Below are positions 34,512 to 43,092 of a DNA stretch of 43,340 nt, one piece after another; position 1 is the stretch's first letter, and every line of letters starts with the position of its first letter. This stretch comes from an uncultured Gammaproteobacteria bacterium (lineage in GTDB: Bacteria; Pseudomonadota; Gammaproteobacteria; SZUA-152). Under the pieces are notes generated by a model. That model was not told where the DNA came from and searched no databases. It saw only the letters and a list, made by a program, of their open reading frames with translations. The DNA is taken from contig CAJVYS010000013.1 of the NCBI GenBank assembly GCA_913009875.1, forward strand, positions 1 to 43,340, written 5' to 3'. The position numbers and the translations under genes are program-made.

Positions 34512-35783
34512 TTAACGCAATTTCTCGATGCCCAGCGCCTTGAGTATGTACTTTTCGTAAATGTTCTCTGTGGTGCCCTTTTTCATCTTCCTGATAAAGT
34601 ACTTCTCAAAGGCCACCTTGGCCAGATGCACCCATTTACCCTTCTTCATCCATGCCACGTTGCGTGGCGGGATCTGTGGCATGGCAACAAAAGCCACGCC
34701 GGTGTCGCCCATGTCGGCCAGGCAGATGGCGTTCCAGGTGGCCTCGGTGCTGGGTTCCTTGCCAGCGATGGCATCGCGGATGTTGTGTGCCATGGCACAG
34801 ACCATGGACTCGATCATGTAACCGGTCTTGGGTGTGCCGGTGGGGATGGGGGTGACCTCCACCGGTGGGATAGCGATACATACGCCCACGGAGTAGATGT
34901 TGTGCCACTTGGGATTACGCTGGAACTGGTCGACCTTGACGAAGCCGCGCGGGTTGACCAGGTCTTCGCCGACGTTGGCCACGGCGTCCACGCCCTTGAA
35001 GGCGGGCAGCATCATGGAGAACTTGAAGGGCAGTTCGTGTTCCTTGATGACCTCGCCGGCATCGTTGTGCTCGGCAACGAACATCTTGCCTTCTTCCACC
35101 TTGGAGACCTTGGCGTTGGTGATCCAGTTGATGTGTTTGTTGCGCAGTTCGGATTCCAGCATGCCCTTGGAATCGCCCACGCCGCCGAGGCCGAGGTGAC
35201 CGATGTAGGGCTCGGGCGTGACATAGGTGATGGGTACCCGGTCGCGGATCTTGCGCTTGCGCAGGTCGGCATCCATGATCAGGGCAAACTCGTAGGCGGG
35301 GCCGAAACAGGAAGCCATTTGCGCCGCACCGACGACAATGGGGCCAGGGTTTTCGATGAACTTCTGCCAGTTCTCGTAGGCTGTTTCAGCGTGGTCCACG
35401 GTGCACACAGAGCTGGTGTAGCCGTTGGGCCCCAGGCCCTCCACCTCATCGAAGGCCAGCTTGGGGCCGGTAGCGATGACCAGAAAGTCGTAGTCGATGA
35501 CGCGCTTGTCGGCCAGCACCACCTGATTGGCGTCCGGCTTGATTTCGGTGGCCGCCACGGGAATGAAGTCGATGCCTTTTTTGGCCAGATAGGGGGCAGG
35601 TTTGAAGGTGGTGTCGGCGCGGGTGCGCCAGCCGACTGCGACCCAGGGATTCGACGGCACAAACTGAAAAATGTCTGAATTGGAGATGACCGTGACCTGA
35701 TGCCCCTTGCCGAGAATGTGTTTGATGTCGTACGCGGCGGGCAGGCCGCCGGTGCTTGCTCCAATGATGACGATGTGCGCCAT
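34512..35783 (-). CDS. sqr: Sulfide:quinone oxidoreductase
   Basis: 423 aa from the ATG at 35783, which has an AAGGAG site; the track ORF of 829 aa runs on antisense to the next gene. FAD-binding GASTGGLPAAY at the N-terminus. Three cysteines at 127 (SSVCTVD), 159 (MASCFGP) and 354 (NAICLAD) fit the catalytic trio of Acidithiobacillus ferrooxidans SQR at 128, 160 and 356. The C-terminal VAMPQIPPRNVAWMKKGKW block with amphipathic helices anchors it to the membrane. It oxidises sulfide to sulfane sulfur and reduces quinone. Confidence 0.93.
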   Translation of the reverse strand: MAHIVIIGASTGGLPAAYDIKHILGKGHQVTVISNSDIFQFVPSNPWVAVGWRTRADTTFKPAPYLAKKGIDFIPVAATEIKPDANQVVLADKRVIDYDFLVIATGPKLAFDEVEGLGPNGYTSSVCTVDHAETAYENWQKFIENPGPIVVGAAQMASCFGPAYEFALIMDADLRKRKIRDRVPITYVTPEPYIGHLGLGGVGDSKGMLESELRNKHINWITNAKVSKVEEGKMFVAEHNDAGEVIKEHELPFKFSMMLPAFKGVDAVANVGEDLVNPRGFVKVDQFQRNPKWHNIYSVGVCIAIPPVEVTPIPTGTPKTGYMIESMVCAMAHNIRDAIAGKEPSTEATWNAICLADMGDTGVAFVAMPQIPPRNVAWMKKGKWVHLAKVAFEKYFIRKMKKGTTENIYEKYILKALGIEKLR

Positions 35784-35837
35784 GATAGATCTCCTTGTCA
35801 GTGGGTGTTGGGATGAGCGGGTAGCAAAAGGTCGATC

Positions 35838-35875
35838 AATCGATCTCTGCAATCGTTCTCTGAATCGTTCTCTGG
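35838..35875 (-). repeat. Three direct 12-13-bp repeats in the sqr leader
   Basis: AATCGATCTCTGC, AATCGTTCTCTG and AATCGTTCTCTGG follow one another without gaps between the sqr sigma-54 promoter and its start codon. Helical phasing (12-13 bp) is not ideal for same-face binding; they may be regulator sites or leader RNA features. Confidence 0.7.
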
Positions 35876-35881
35876 AAAAAT

Positions 35882-35897
35882 AGCATGAAACATGCCA
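35882..35897 (-). promoter_or_regulatory. Sigma-54 promoter of sqr
   Basis: On the minus strand TGGCATGTTTCATGCT has GG-N10-GC spacing and departs from the consensus at two positions. The -12 element is about 100 nt from the sqr ATG, giving a leader of about 90 nt. A matching sigma-54 activator is encoded directly downstream of sqr. Confidence 0.65.
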
Positions 35898-35922
35898 GTT
35901 TTCTTTTTTTAGGGCATCCGGT

Positions 35923-35952
35923 TTGACGCACGACCGTATCGAGCCGGATAAT
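35923..35952 (+). promoter_or_regulatory. Sigma-70 promoter of the DUF455 gene
   Basis: TTGACG (35923-35928) and GATAAT (35947-35952) with an 18-nt spacer; start codon 33 nt downstream. Divergent from and close to the sqr sigma-54 promoter, so regulators there could affect both. Confidence 0.5.
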
Positions 35953-35984
35953 CCGTTCTTTGCCGTACAGGGGAGAGCTTGGCC

Positions 35985-36788
35985 ATGACCGTTTCCGACC
36001 TGTTTTCTGCCGCCGATGCTTGTCTGATGCTGGACGATCCGGATGAAAAGGTCGCGCAGACACGCGCCGTGGCACAACAGTGGCGTGCAGGTGAGCTGTC
36101 GCTGCAGAATGACACACCGCCCACGGCCATCGGTGAACCCGGCAGGCCCGAGCGACCGCCATTGGTTTCTCCCCGGCAATTGCCCCGGCGCAGCCTGCAT
36201 ACCCCGGAGGGGCATGCGGCACTGATTCACGCTATCGCCCACATCGAGTTCAATGCCATCAATCTGGCCTGGGATGCGGTGTACCGTTTCCGTGATATGC
36301 CTCGGGCGTTTTATGATGATTGGGTGCGGGTGGCCGACGAGGAGGCCTACCACTTCGTGCTGGTGCGCGATCACCTGCGCGGGCTGGGTTTCGACTATGG
36401 CGACTTTGCCGCCCATAATGGCCTGTGGGAGATGGCGCAGAAGACGGCCTTTGATCCGCTGGTGCGTATGGCGCTGGTGCCGCGCGTGCTGGAGGCGCGT
36501 GGCCTGGATGTGACGCCGGGTATCATGAAAAAGCTGGCTGACCACGGTGATCATGCCGCGGTGGCGATGCTGGAGATTATTCTCCACGATGAAGTGGGGC
36601 ACGTGGAGATCGGCTCGCGCTGGTTTCATCATCTCTGTGCACGGCGCGGCGTCGACTCGAAGGAAACCTTCCGGCAATTGTTGGATCAATACATGAAGGG
36701 CCGCAGCAAGGGGCCGCTGCATCGCAGCGCGCGTCTGGCGGCTGGTTTTAGCGAAGATGAACTGGATTATCTGCAAGGGGTGGGTTGA
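35985..36788 (+). CDS. DUF455 ferritin-like domain protein
   Basis: 267 aa from the ATG at 35985 (GGGGAGAG about 8 nt upstream; the track uses TTG at 35979). Helical, with ferritin-like metal ligand patterns: HAIAHIEFNAINLAWDAV, VADEEAYHFVLVRDHL and LHDEVGHVEIGSRWF. A di-metal centre is predicted; the substrate is unknown. Directly abuts the next gene (no gap), so they form an operon divergent from sqr. Confidence 0.88.
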   Translation: MTVSDLFSAADACLMLDDPDEKVAQTRAVAQQWRAGELSLQNDTPPTAIGEPGRPERPPLVSPRQLPRRSLHTPEGHAALIHAIAHIEFNAINLAWDAVYRFRDMPRAFYDDWVRVADEEAYHFVLVRDHLRGLGFDYGDFAAHNGLWEMAQKTAFDPLVRMALVPRVLEARGLDVTPGIMKKLADHGDHAAVAMLEIILHDEVGHVEIGSRWFHHLCARRGVDSKETFRQLLDQYMKGRSKGPLHRSARLAAGFSEDELDYLQGVG

Positions 36789-37577
36789 ATGACGGGTGTA
36801 AGCGTGAAGTGGTGGTTGGGGTTGGTGCTGGTGACCTTGCTGGGTGGCTGCGCAAGCCAGCCACAAAAGACGGCCGAGGAGATTGCCGCCGAAGAAAAGG
36901 GCGAGAGCCTGCCGGGAACGGCGCTGCTGTATGTGGAGATCGAGGCGGGGAGCGGTCAGTCCTACACCACGCGCATGTTCGTCAATGCCAACTATGTCCA
37001 CATGGGTGACAGCCGCTCACCCAAGGACTTCCTGCTGTTCGATCGCAAGGCAAGGGTGATTTACAGCGTCAATGCCGACGACCAGACCGTTTTCGAGATC
37101 CACGCCAAGCCCATCGAGATCGAGTCGCCTATTACCATCGACTATGTGGAGGAATCACAGCCCTCCAGCGCGATCCCCAAGATCGAGGGCCGTCACGCCA
37201 CGCACTACCGTTACACGGTAAACGGCGAGCGTTGTTATGACGCGGTGGTGACGCCGCCCGGTTTTTTACCTGAGGTACGTGAGGCGCTGATGGAATTTCG
37301 GGCGATTCTCGCCGCCGAGCATGCCAGTACACTGGCCAATACGCCGCGCGACATGCTCGATGCCTGCGACCTGGCGGTGAATGTTTTTGATGCTAATCGC
37401 CATTACTCGCATGGCCTGCCCATCCGCGAGTGGGGTGCTGACGGATACCAGCGTTTCCTGAAGGATTACCAGGGAGACTTTACCGTTCTGCAGGAAGTAT
37501 TAAGTCTGCCCGAGGAATATCGGCATTATTCCGCAGGGGATGTGCTGCCGGAGACCACGGAGGCCGCCGAGCGGTAG
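36789..37577 (+). CDS. Lipoprotein of unknown function
   Basis: 262 aa. Lipoprotein signal with lipobox LLGGC (about residue 21), a charged linker (KTAEEIAAEEKGE), then a beta-rich part (ALLYVEIEAGSGQSYTTRMFVN ... DFLLFDRKARVIYSVNADDQ) and a helical C-terminus. I recognise no family. Starts on the base after the DUF455 stop, so the pair are co-translated and may act together in the envelope and cytoplasm. Confidence 0.8.
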   Translation: MTGVSVKWWLGLVLVTLLGGCASQPQKTAEEIAAEEKGESLPGTALLYVEIEAGSGQSYTTRMFVNANYVHMGDSRSPKDFLLFDRKARVIYSVNADDQTVFEIHAKPIEIESPITIDYVEESQPSSAIPKIEGRHATHYRYTVNGERCYDAVVTPPGFLPEVREALMEFRAILAAEHASTLANTPRDMLDACDLAVNVFDANRHYSHGLPIREWGADGYQRFLKDYQGDFTVLQEVLSLPEEYRHYSAGDVLPETTEAAER

Positions 37578-37642
37578 GAGCGGACCCTTGGGCCGCGATG
37601 ATTTGTGCCGGACCATTTCGCGGCCCAAGGGTCCGCTCCTAC
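37574..37642. repeat. REP-like inverted pair (core GGACCCTTGGGCC)
   Basis: 25-nt arms 37574-37598 and 37618-37642 pair perfectly around a 19-nt loop. The arm shares the GTAGGAGCGG head and CCGCGA tail of the other REP-like pairs but has a different core. Lies between converging genes (lipoprotein and lpxH). Confidence 0.88.
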
Positions 37643-37655
37643 GGGAGGCTTGGTG

Positions 37656-38372
37656 TTATCCGGCAATCAGTTTGCAACCCGCTCTGTCACAACGCAACAG
37701 GCTGGCCTGCTGATACCAGTCGTCCAGCACGATGCGGGTTGCCGGCTGGCCGTTTACTTGCAGTATGTGCACTGCCGGGCGGTGAGTGTGGCCGTGGATC
37801 AGACGTGTCACACCGTGTCTGTGTAGTGCCTCCATCACTGCGTCCGCGTTGACGTCCATGATTTCTTCCGCAGTGCTCTGGGTGTGTGCCTGACTTTGCG
37901 CACGCATTTCCTGCGCGGTTTTGATGCGCTCCTCGATGCTCATGGCCAGTGCGGCGGCAATCCATGCCGGGTCGCGTACCCGGGCGCGAACCTGTTGGTA
38001 AGTCACGTCGTCGGTGCACAGGGTGTCACCGTGCATGAGCAGGGTGGGGGTGCCGTACAGGTCGATAACGACGGGATCGTCAATGAGCTTTGCGCCGGTC
38101 ATGGCCTCGAAACCTTCACCCATCAGAAAGTCACGGTTACCGGCCATCACGTACACCGGAACTCCACTTTCCGTTAGTGCCTTCAATGCCTCGATGGGCG
38201 CGGTCATGTCAGGCAATACGGCGTCATCACCCAGCCAGGCCTCGAACAGATCGCCGAGAATATACAGCGCCTCGGCCTTGCGGGCCTCGCCCTGCATAAG
38301 TGCCACGAACTGCTTGATGAGATGCGGTCGTTCCGCAGAGAGATGCAGGTCGGAAATGAAGAGTGTGCTCAT
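37656..38372 (-). CDS. lpxH: UDP-2,3-diacylglucosamine diphosphatase LpxH
   Basis: 238 aa calcineurin-like phosphoesterase. Metal-binding motifs in order: SDLHLS, GDLFEAWLGDD, AGNRDFLMG, LMHGDTLCTDD and HGHTHRP. Catalyses the fourth step of lipid A synthesis, releasing lipid X and UMP at the inner membrane. Neighbouring ppiB and cysS are its usual companions in gammaproteobacteria. The start has no strong ribosome site. Confidence 0.96.
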   Translation of the reverse strand: MSTLFISDLHLSAERPHLIKQFVALMQGEARKAEALYILGDLFEAWLGDDAVLPDMTAPIEALKALTESGVPVYVMAGNRDFLMGEGFEAMTGAKLIDDPVVIDLYGTPTLLMHGDTLCTDDVTYQQVRARVRDPAWIAAALAMSIEERIKTAQEMRAQSQAHTQSTAEEIMDVNADAVMEALHRHGVTRLIHGHTHRPAVHILQVNGQPATRIVLDDWYQQASLLRCDRAGCKLIAG

Positions 38373-38403
38373 GGGCTGGCTGTCGGTTTGTGCATTCAGA
38401 TAT

Positions 38404-38437
38404 GAAAAGGGCGCAAGGGGTTCTGGCCCTGCGCCCT
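38404..38437 (-). terminator. Rho-independent terminator after ppiB
   Basis: On the minus strand AGGGCGCA pairs with TGCGCCCT, with extra GGG/CCC pairing inside, followed by TTTC. Located 26 nt past the ppiB stop and before lpxH, so lpxH may need its own promoter. Confidence 0.65.
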
Positions 38438-38462
38438 ATGTCCGTGCGTGTTGCAGGAGGAA

Positions 38463-38963
38463 TCAGTCTTCGATGACTTCCGCACTCTCAATGACGATGT
38501 CCTCGGCGGGTACGTCCTGGTGTCCGCCGCGGGTGGTGGTGGGCTGGCCCTTGATGCGGTTGACCACGTCCATGCCCTCGACCACCTTGCCGAACACGCA
38601 ATAGCCCCAGCCCTGCCCGGTGGGGGCGGTGTGGTCGAGGAAACTGTTGTCGGCGATATTGATGAAGAACTGCGAGGTGGCGGAGTGCGGGTCGTTGGTA
38701 CGCGCCATGGCCACGCTGCCGGTGAGGTTCTTCAGGCCATTGTCGGCCTCGTTCTCGATGGGATCACGGCCGCCGGGCTTGGGGCTCATGTCCGGCAGCA
38801 TGCCACCGCCCTGGACCATGAAGTTGTCGATCACGCGGTGAAACAGGGTGCCGTCGAAGAAACCGTCTTTGGCGTATTGCTCGAAGTTGGCGGCGCTTTT
38901 CGGGGCCTTGTCAAAATCCAGTTCGATGTCGATGTCACCCATGTTGGTATGCAGTCTGATCAT
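38463..38963 (-). CDS. ppiB: Peptidyl-prolyl isomerase PpiB (cyclophilin)
   Basis: 166 aa, no signal peptide, so cytoplasmic. Cyclophilin core: [37 protein letters not shown] and [16 protein letters not shown]. Catalyses cis-trans isomerisation of Xaa-Pro bonds. The ATG follows AGGAAAA. Immediately downstream (27 nt) of a secreted paralogue, with which it probably shares a transcript. Confidence 0.95.
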   Translation of the reverse strand: MIRLHTNMGDIDIELDFDKAPKSAANFEQYAKDGFFDGTLFHRVIDNFMVQGGGMLPDMSPKPGGRDPIENEADNGLKNLTGSVAMARTNDPHSATSQFFINIADNSFLDHTAPTGQGWGYCVFGKVVEGMDVVNRIKGQPTTTRGGHQDVPAEDIVIESAEVIED

Positions 38964-38990
38964 GCGTTTTTCCTGATGAAAGAATGAAAA

Positions 38991-39587
38991 TTAGTGGCCT
39001 GCGTCGGTGGTTTCCACGGTGACCTTTTCGATGATGACCGGGGTGCGTGGCACGTCTTTACGGAAGGGGCCGCCGGAACCGGTCTTGCTGCGGCGAATCT
39101 TGTCCACCACAGGCATGCCCTGGACCACGCGGCCGAATACGGTGTAGCCCCAGGCTCGCTGGGTCTTTTCGCGGAAATCGAGGAAGCTGTTATTGGCGAC
39201 ATTGATGAAGAACTGCGCGGTGGCGGAGTGCGGGTCGCCGGTGCGGGCCATGGCGATGGTGCCGATCTTGTTGCGCAGGCCGTTGTCGGCCTCGTTCCTG
39301 ATCGGGGCGTGGGTGTCTTTTTTCTGAAAGTCCGGGGTGAAGCCGCCACCCTGGATCATGAAGCCATCGATGACGCGGTGAAAGATGGTGCCGTCGTAGA
39401 AGCCTTCATTGACATAGGTGAGGAAGTTTTCCACCGTCTTTGGGGCCTTTTCGCGATCCAGTTCCAGCACCATGTCACCCATGTTGGTGGTGATGCGAAC
39501 GCGTGGGTGGGTGTCGTCGGCCAGCAGCAGGCCGGGCAGCAGTGAAAGGGCGAAAAATATAACCAGTGTGCGAGTCAGAGCTTTCAT
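38991..39587 (-). CDS. ppiA: Periplasmic peptidyl-prolyl isomerase (PpiA-like cyclophilin)
   Basis: 198 aa with a cleavable signal peptide ([18 protein letters not shown]) followed by the same cyclophilin core as ppiB ([37 protein letters not shown]). Periplasmic folding catalyst. The two adjacent genes look like an old duplication with one copy retargeted. ATG preceded by AGGAA at 8 nt. Divergent from cysS. Confidence 0.92.
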   Translation of the reverse strand: MKALTRTLVIFFALSLLPGLLLADDTHPRVRITTNMGDMVLELDREKAPKTVENFLTYVNEGFYDGTIFHRVIDGFMIQGGGFTPDFQKKDTHAPIRNEADNGLRNKIGTIAMARTGDPHSATAQFFINVANNSFLDFREKTQRAWGYTVFGRVVQGMPVVDKIRRSKTGSGGPFRKDVPRTPVIIEKVTVETTDAGH

Positions 39588-39741
39588 TCAGCGTTCCTGT
39601 GGCTGGGGAGTGGAGAGTCAGCGGGCAATGATATCGGTTTTGCCGGAGTCGCGGAAGGCCGTGTTTTTTGTAGTGCGAGGGTGATTTCGCTACCATTGCC
39701 GCCACTTGAAACCGGCCACCGGCCCCTAACCCGGACTCCCC

Positions 39742-41199
39742 ATGCTGCAAATCCACAACAACCTCACCAAGCGTAAAGAGTCCTTCGTCCCCATCGACCC
39801 GAAAAACGTGCGCATGTACGTGTGCGGCATGACGGTGTACGACCTCTGTCACCTCGGCCATGCGCGGGTGCTGGTGGTGTTCGATGTGGTGTACCGCTAT
39901 CTGCGCCAGGTCTATGGTGCGGAGCAGGTGACCTACGTGCGCAACGTCACCGATATCGATGACAAGATCATCGCTCGGGCCAACGAGCGCGGAGAGAAGA
40001 TCAACCAGCTGACCGATCATTACATCAAAGAGATGGTCCGCGACGCCGATGCCCTGGGCGTGCAGCACCCGGACGAAGAGCCGCGCGCCACCCGCCACAT
40101 GGACGAGATCATCGCCATGATCCAGACCCTGATCGACAAGGGCTATGCCTATCAGGCCGGCAATGGCGGCACCCTGGGGGACGTGTATTACGATGTCAGC
40201 CACTTCGAGCACTACGGCCAGCTGTCGGGCAAGAATACCGACGACCTGCGCGCCGGAGCGCGTGTCGAGGTGGATGCCGCCAAGCAGGACCCGCTGGACT
40301 TCGTGCTATGGAAGGCCGCCAAGCCCGGCGAGCCGTACTGGGAATCGCCCTGGGGCAAGGGCCGGCCCGGCTGGCACATCGAGTGCTCGGCCATGGCCAC
40401 CTGCTGCCTCGGCAACCACTTCGACATCCATGGCGGCGGCCTGGACCTGCAGTTTCCCCACCACGAGAACGAGATCGCGCAGAGCGAGGCGGCCACTGGC
40501 GAGAAGTTTGTCAATGTGTGGATGCACAACGGCTTCGTGCGCATCGATGAAGAGAAGATGTCCAAGTCGCTGGGCAACTTCTTCACCATCCGTGAGGTGC
40601 TGGAGAAATACAAGCCTGAGGTGGTGCGCTTTTTTATCCTCAACAGCCATTACCGCAGCCCGCTGAACTATTCCGACAAGCATCTGGACGAGGCCAAGGC
40701 GGCGCTGACCACCCTTTATAACGCGCTGCGCGGCGTGACGCCTGGGGAGGGTGGTGATGTGCAGGCCTACACGGCGCGCTTCGATGCGGCTATGGACGAT
40801 GACTTCAATACGCCCGAGGCGATTGCGGTGCTGTTCGAGCTGGCGCGGGAGATCAATCGTCTACGCAATAATGATGCACTGGTGACGGGCCAGTTGGCGG
40901 CCGAGTTGATGCGGCTGGGTAGGTGCCTGGGGTTATTGCAGAAGTCCCCGGGAGAATATTTTGAAGAGATAGAGGTCACGGAACAGATGATAGCGGCTAG
41001 GGCATCAGCAGGTGCGAGCATTGATATAAAAGTCATTCGTGCTGATGAAAAGAAGAAAATAGAAAAATTAATTGAGCAGCGTTCCTTGGCCAGAGAAAAC
41101 AAAAACTGGGCCGAATCCGACCGTATTCGTGATGAGCTGGCTGCACAAGGGGTTGTGCTGGAGGATGGCCCGCAGGGGACGACCTGGCGGCGGGAATAA
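39742..41199 (+). CDS. cysS: Cysteinyl-tRNA synthetase
   Basis: 485 aa class I synthetase. HIGH-type motif CHLGHARV (about 36-43), zinc/cysteine site residues in [13 protein letters not shown] and [19 protein letters not shown], and [10 protein letters not shown]-terminal anticodon-binding part ends in [21 protein letters not shown]. It is about 24 aa longer than the E. coli enzyme; the extra residues lie near 405-440, where base composition drops (40981-41100 has 50 G/C of 120) and codon use changes. Confidence 0.97.
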   Translation: MLQIHNNLTKRKESFVPIDPKNVRMYVCGMTVYDLCHLGHARVLVVFDVVYRYLRQVYGAEQVTYVRNVTDIDDKIIARANERGEKINQLTDHYIKEMVRDADALGVQHPDEEPRATRHMDEIIAMIQTLIDKGYAYQAGNGGTLGDVYYDVSHFEHYGQLSGKNTDDLRAGARVEVDAAKQDPLDFVLWKAAKPGEPYWESPWGKGRPGWHIECSAMATCCLGNHFDIHGGGLDLQFPHHENEIAQSEAATGEKFVNVWMHNGFVRIDEEKMSKSLGNFFTIREVLEKYKPEVVRFFILNSHYRSPLNYSDKHLDEAKAALTTLYNALRGVTPGEGGDVQAYTARFDAAMDDDFNTPEAIAVLFELAREINRLRNNDALVTGQLAAELMRLGRCLGLLQKSPGEYFEEIEVTEQMIAARASAGASIDIKVIRADEKKKIEKLIEQRSLARENKNWAESDRIRDELAAQGVVLEDGPQGTTWRRE

Positions 41200-41211
41200 C
41201 CGCTGTGGCGG

Positions 41212-41390
41212 GTAGGAGCGGGCCATGCCCGCGATAGGCGGCTGGGGAAAAACAATAAATCTTCTGTGGGAGCGGCTTCAGCCGCGAAAGCAGGCTGAAT
41301 TCCTTCGCGGCTGAAGCCGCTCCCACATATAGCTGCAATCAGTAGCCTCTGTGGGTTAATAAAACCATCGCGGGCATGGCCCGCTCCTAC
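41212..41390. repeat. Nested pair of REP-like palindromes
   Basis: Outer arms 41212-41235 and 41367-41390 (core GGGCCATGCCC) are perfect 24-nt reverse complements. Inside them, arms 41265-41288 and 41304-41327 (core GGCTTCAGCC) are another perfect 24-nt pair. Lies between converging cysS and folD. Two related elements, one inserted into the loop of the other or paired by recombination. Confidence 0.92.
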
Positions 41391-41393
41391 GGA

Positions 41394-42260
<867 letters not shown>

Positions 42261-42371
42261 TTAGTGAAGCCGACTGTAAAAACGGGGCGCTATGATCTCA
42301 CGCTGCCGCGGTACTCCGCAATTCGTGTTGCTGATGGGGGTTTGCGGATGGCGCTGCGGGAATAACGTCGC

Positions 42372-42377
42372 TATAAT
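42372..42377 (+). promoter_or_regulatory. -10 element of the tRNA-Pro promoter
   Basis: Perfect TATAAT 14 nt before the tRNA gene, followed by a GC-rich discriminator (GCGCCGCC) typical of stringently controlled stable-RNA promoters. No good -35 at 17 nt. Confidence 0.5.
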
Positions 42378-42391
42378 GCGCCGCCTCGGTT

Positions 42392-42468
42392 CGGGGTGTA
42401 GCGCAGTCTGGTAGCGCGCCTGCTTTGGGAGCAGGATGTCGGGGGTTCGAATCCCTCCACCCCGACCA
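42392..42468 (+). tRNA. tRNA-Pro (TGG)
   Basis: 77 nt with encoded CCA. Acceptor CGGGGTG/CACCCCG, anticodon stem CCTGC/GCAGG with loop TTTGGGA giving anticodon TGG, T-arm GGGGGTTCGAATCCC. The minus-strand ORF across it (42261-42602) is spurious. Confidence 0.98.
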
Positions 42469-42524
42469 GTATATTGTTGGCTATGCGATATAGTCATCCG
42501 GCGATGCGGGCAGGCTGGTTCTCT

Positions 42525-42601
42525 GCGCTCGTAGCTCATGCGGATAGAGCATCGGCCTTCTAAGCCGAGGGTAGCAGGTTCGAATCCTGCCGGGCGCGCC
42601 A
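42525..42601 (+). tRNA. tRNA-Arg (TCT)
   Basis: 77 nt with encoded CCA. Acceptor GCGCTCG/CGGGCGC, anticodon stem TCGGC/GCCGA with loop CTTCTAA, anticodon TCT. Starts 56 nt after tRNA-Pro, so probably the same transcript. Confidence 0.98.
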
Positions 42602-42680
42602 ATTTAGTGTTGTTATTTGTAGAGTGTCTCTAAACATTCAGCGCAACGGCATTGAGTGATTAGATACACCCGTTAGGGTG

Positions 42681-42708
42681 TTCAATTCAGGGCGGCTTCA
42701 TGTATAAT
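42681..42708 (+). promoter_or_regulatory. Promoter of tRNA-His
   Basis: TTCAAT (42681-42686), 16-nt spacer, TATAAT (42703-42708), followed by a GC-rich discriminator CGCCGCCC. tRNA-His starts 17 nt later. Confidence 0.65.
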
Positions 42709-42725
42709 CGCCGCCCTGCTGAGAT

Positions 42726-42802
42726 GGTGGGCGTAGCTCAGTTGGTAGAGCGCAGGATTGTGATTCCTGTGGTCGTGGGTTCAAATCCCATCGTCCACCC
42801 CA
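42726..42802 (+). tRNA. tRNA-His (GTG)
   Basis: 77 nt counting the extra 5' G that marks tRNA-His (paired with C73). Anticodon stem CAGGA/TCCTG with loop TTGTGAT, anticodon GTG. CCA encoded. Confidence 0.98.
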
Positions 42803-42891
42803 TTTTTGATGTTTGAAGGGCATGATCCGTTTGGGGTAAAATCCGGCGGATTATGTCAGCCAGTATTGGGTGCCCGTGGCATCGCAGTTAC

Positions 42892-42967
<76 letters not shown>

Positions 42968-42973
42968 AACGAC

Positions 42974-43000
42974 AAGGCCCGGCAATTGCCGGGCCTTATT
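42974..43000 (+). terminator. Terminator after tRNA-Lys
   Basis: A 24-nt perfect palindrome AAGGCCCGGCAATTGCCGGG(CCTT) followed by ATTTGTTT ends the tRNA transcript. Confidence 0.85.
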
Positions 43001-43057
43001 TGTTTATGGCGATGGGTTTATGGTGACGGGTTTCTGTCGATGGGTTTTTGCCGGTGG

Positions 43058-43063
43058 TATACT
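43058..43063 (+). promoter_or_regulatory. -10-like element upstream of the terminal repeat
   Basis: TATACT lies 32 nt before the first tRNA-Leu-like unit, the distance seen for tRNA promoters. The -35 region is weak. Confidence 0.3.
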
Positions 43064-43092
43064 GTGTCTTCTGTCGCGCAGGACGAATCGAA

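Noticed and set aside
34500-35678. 392-aa plus-strand ORF
   Set aside because: Antisense of sqr, whose FAD and Cys motifs are intact.
35784-37001. N-terminal extension of sqr in the track (829 aa)
   Set aside because: Runs antisense to the DUF455 and lipoprotein genes; the ATG at 35783 has a clear ribosome site.
42261-42602. Minus-strand 113-aa ORF (MARPAGFEPATLGLEG...)
   Set aside because: Antisense reading of tRNA-Pro and tRNA-Arg; a well-known spurious protein type.
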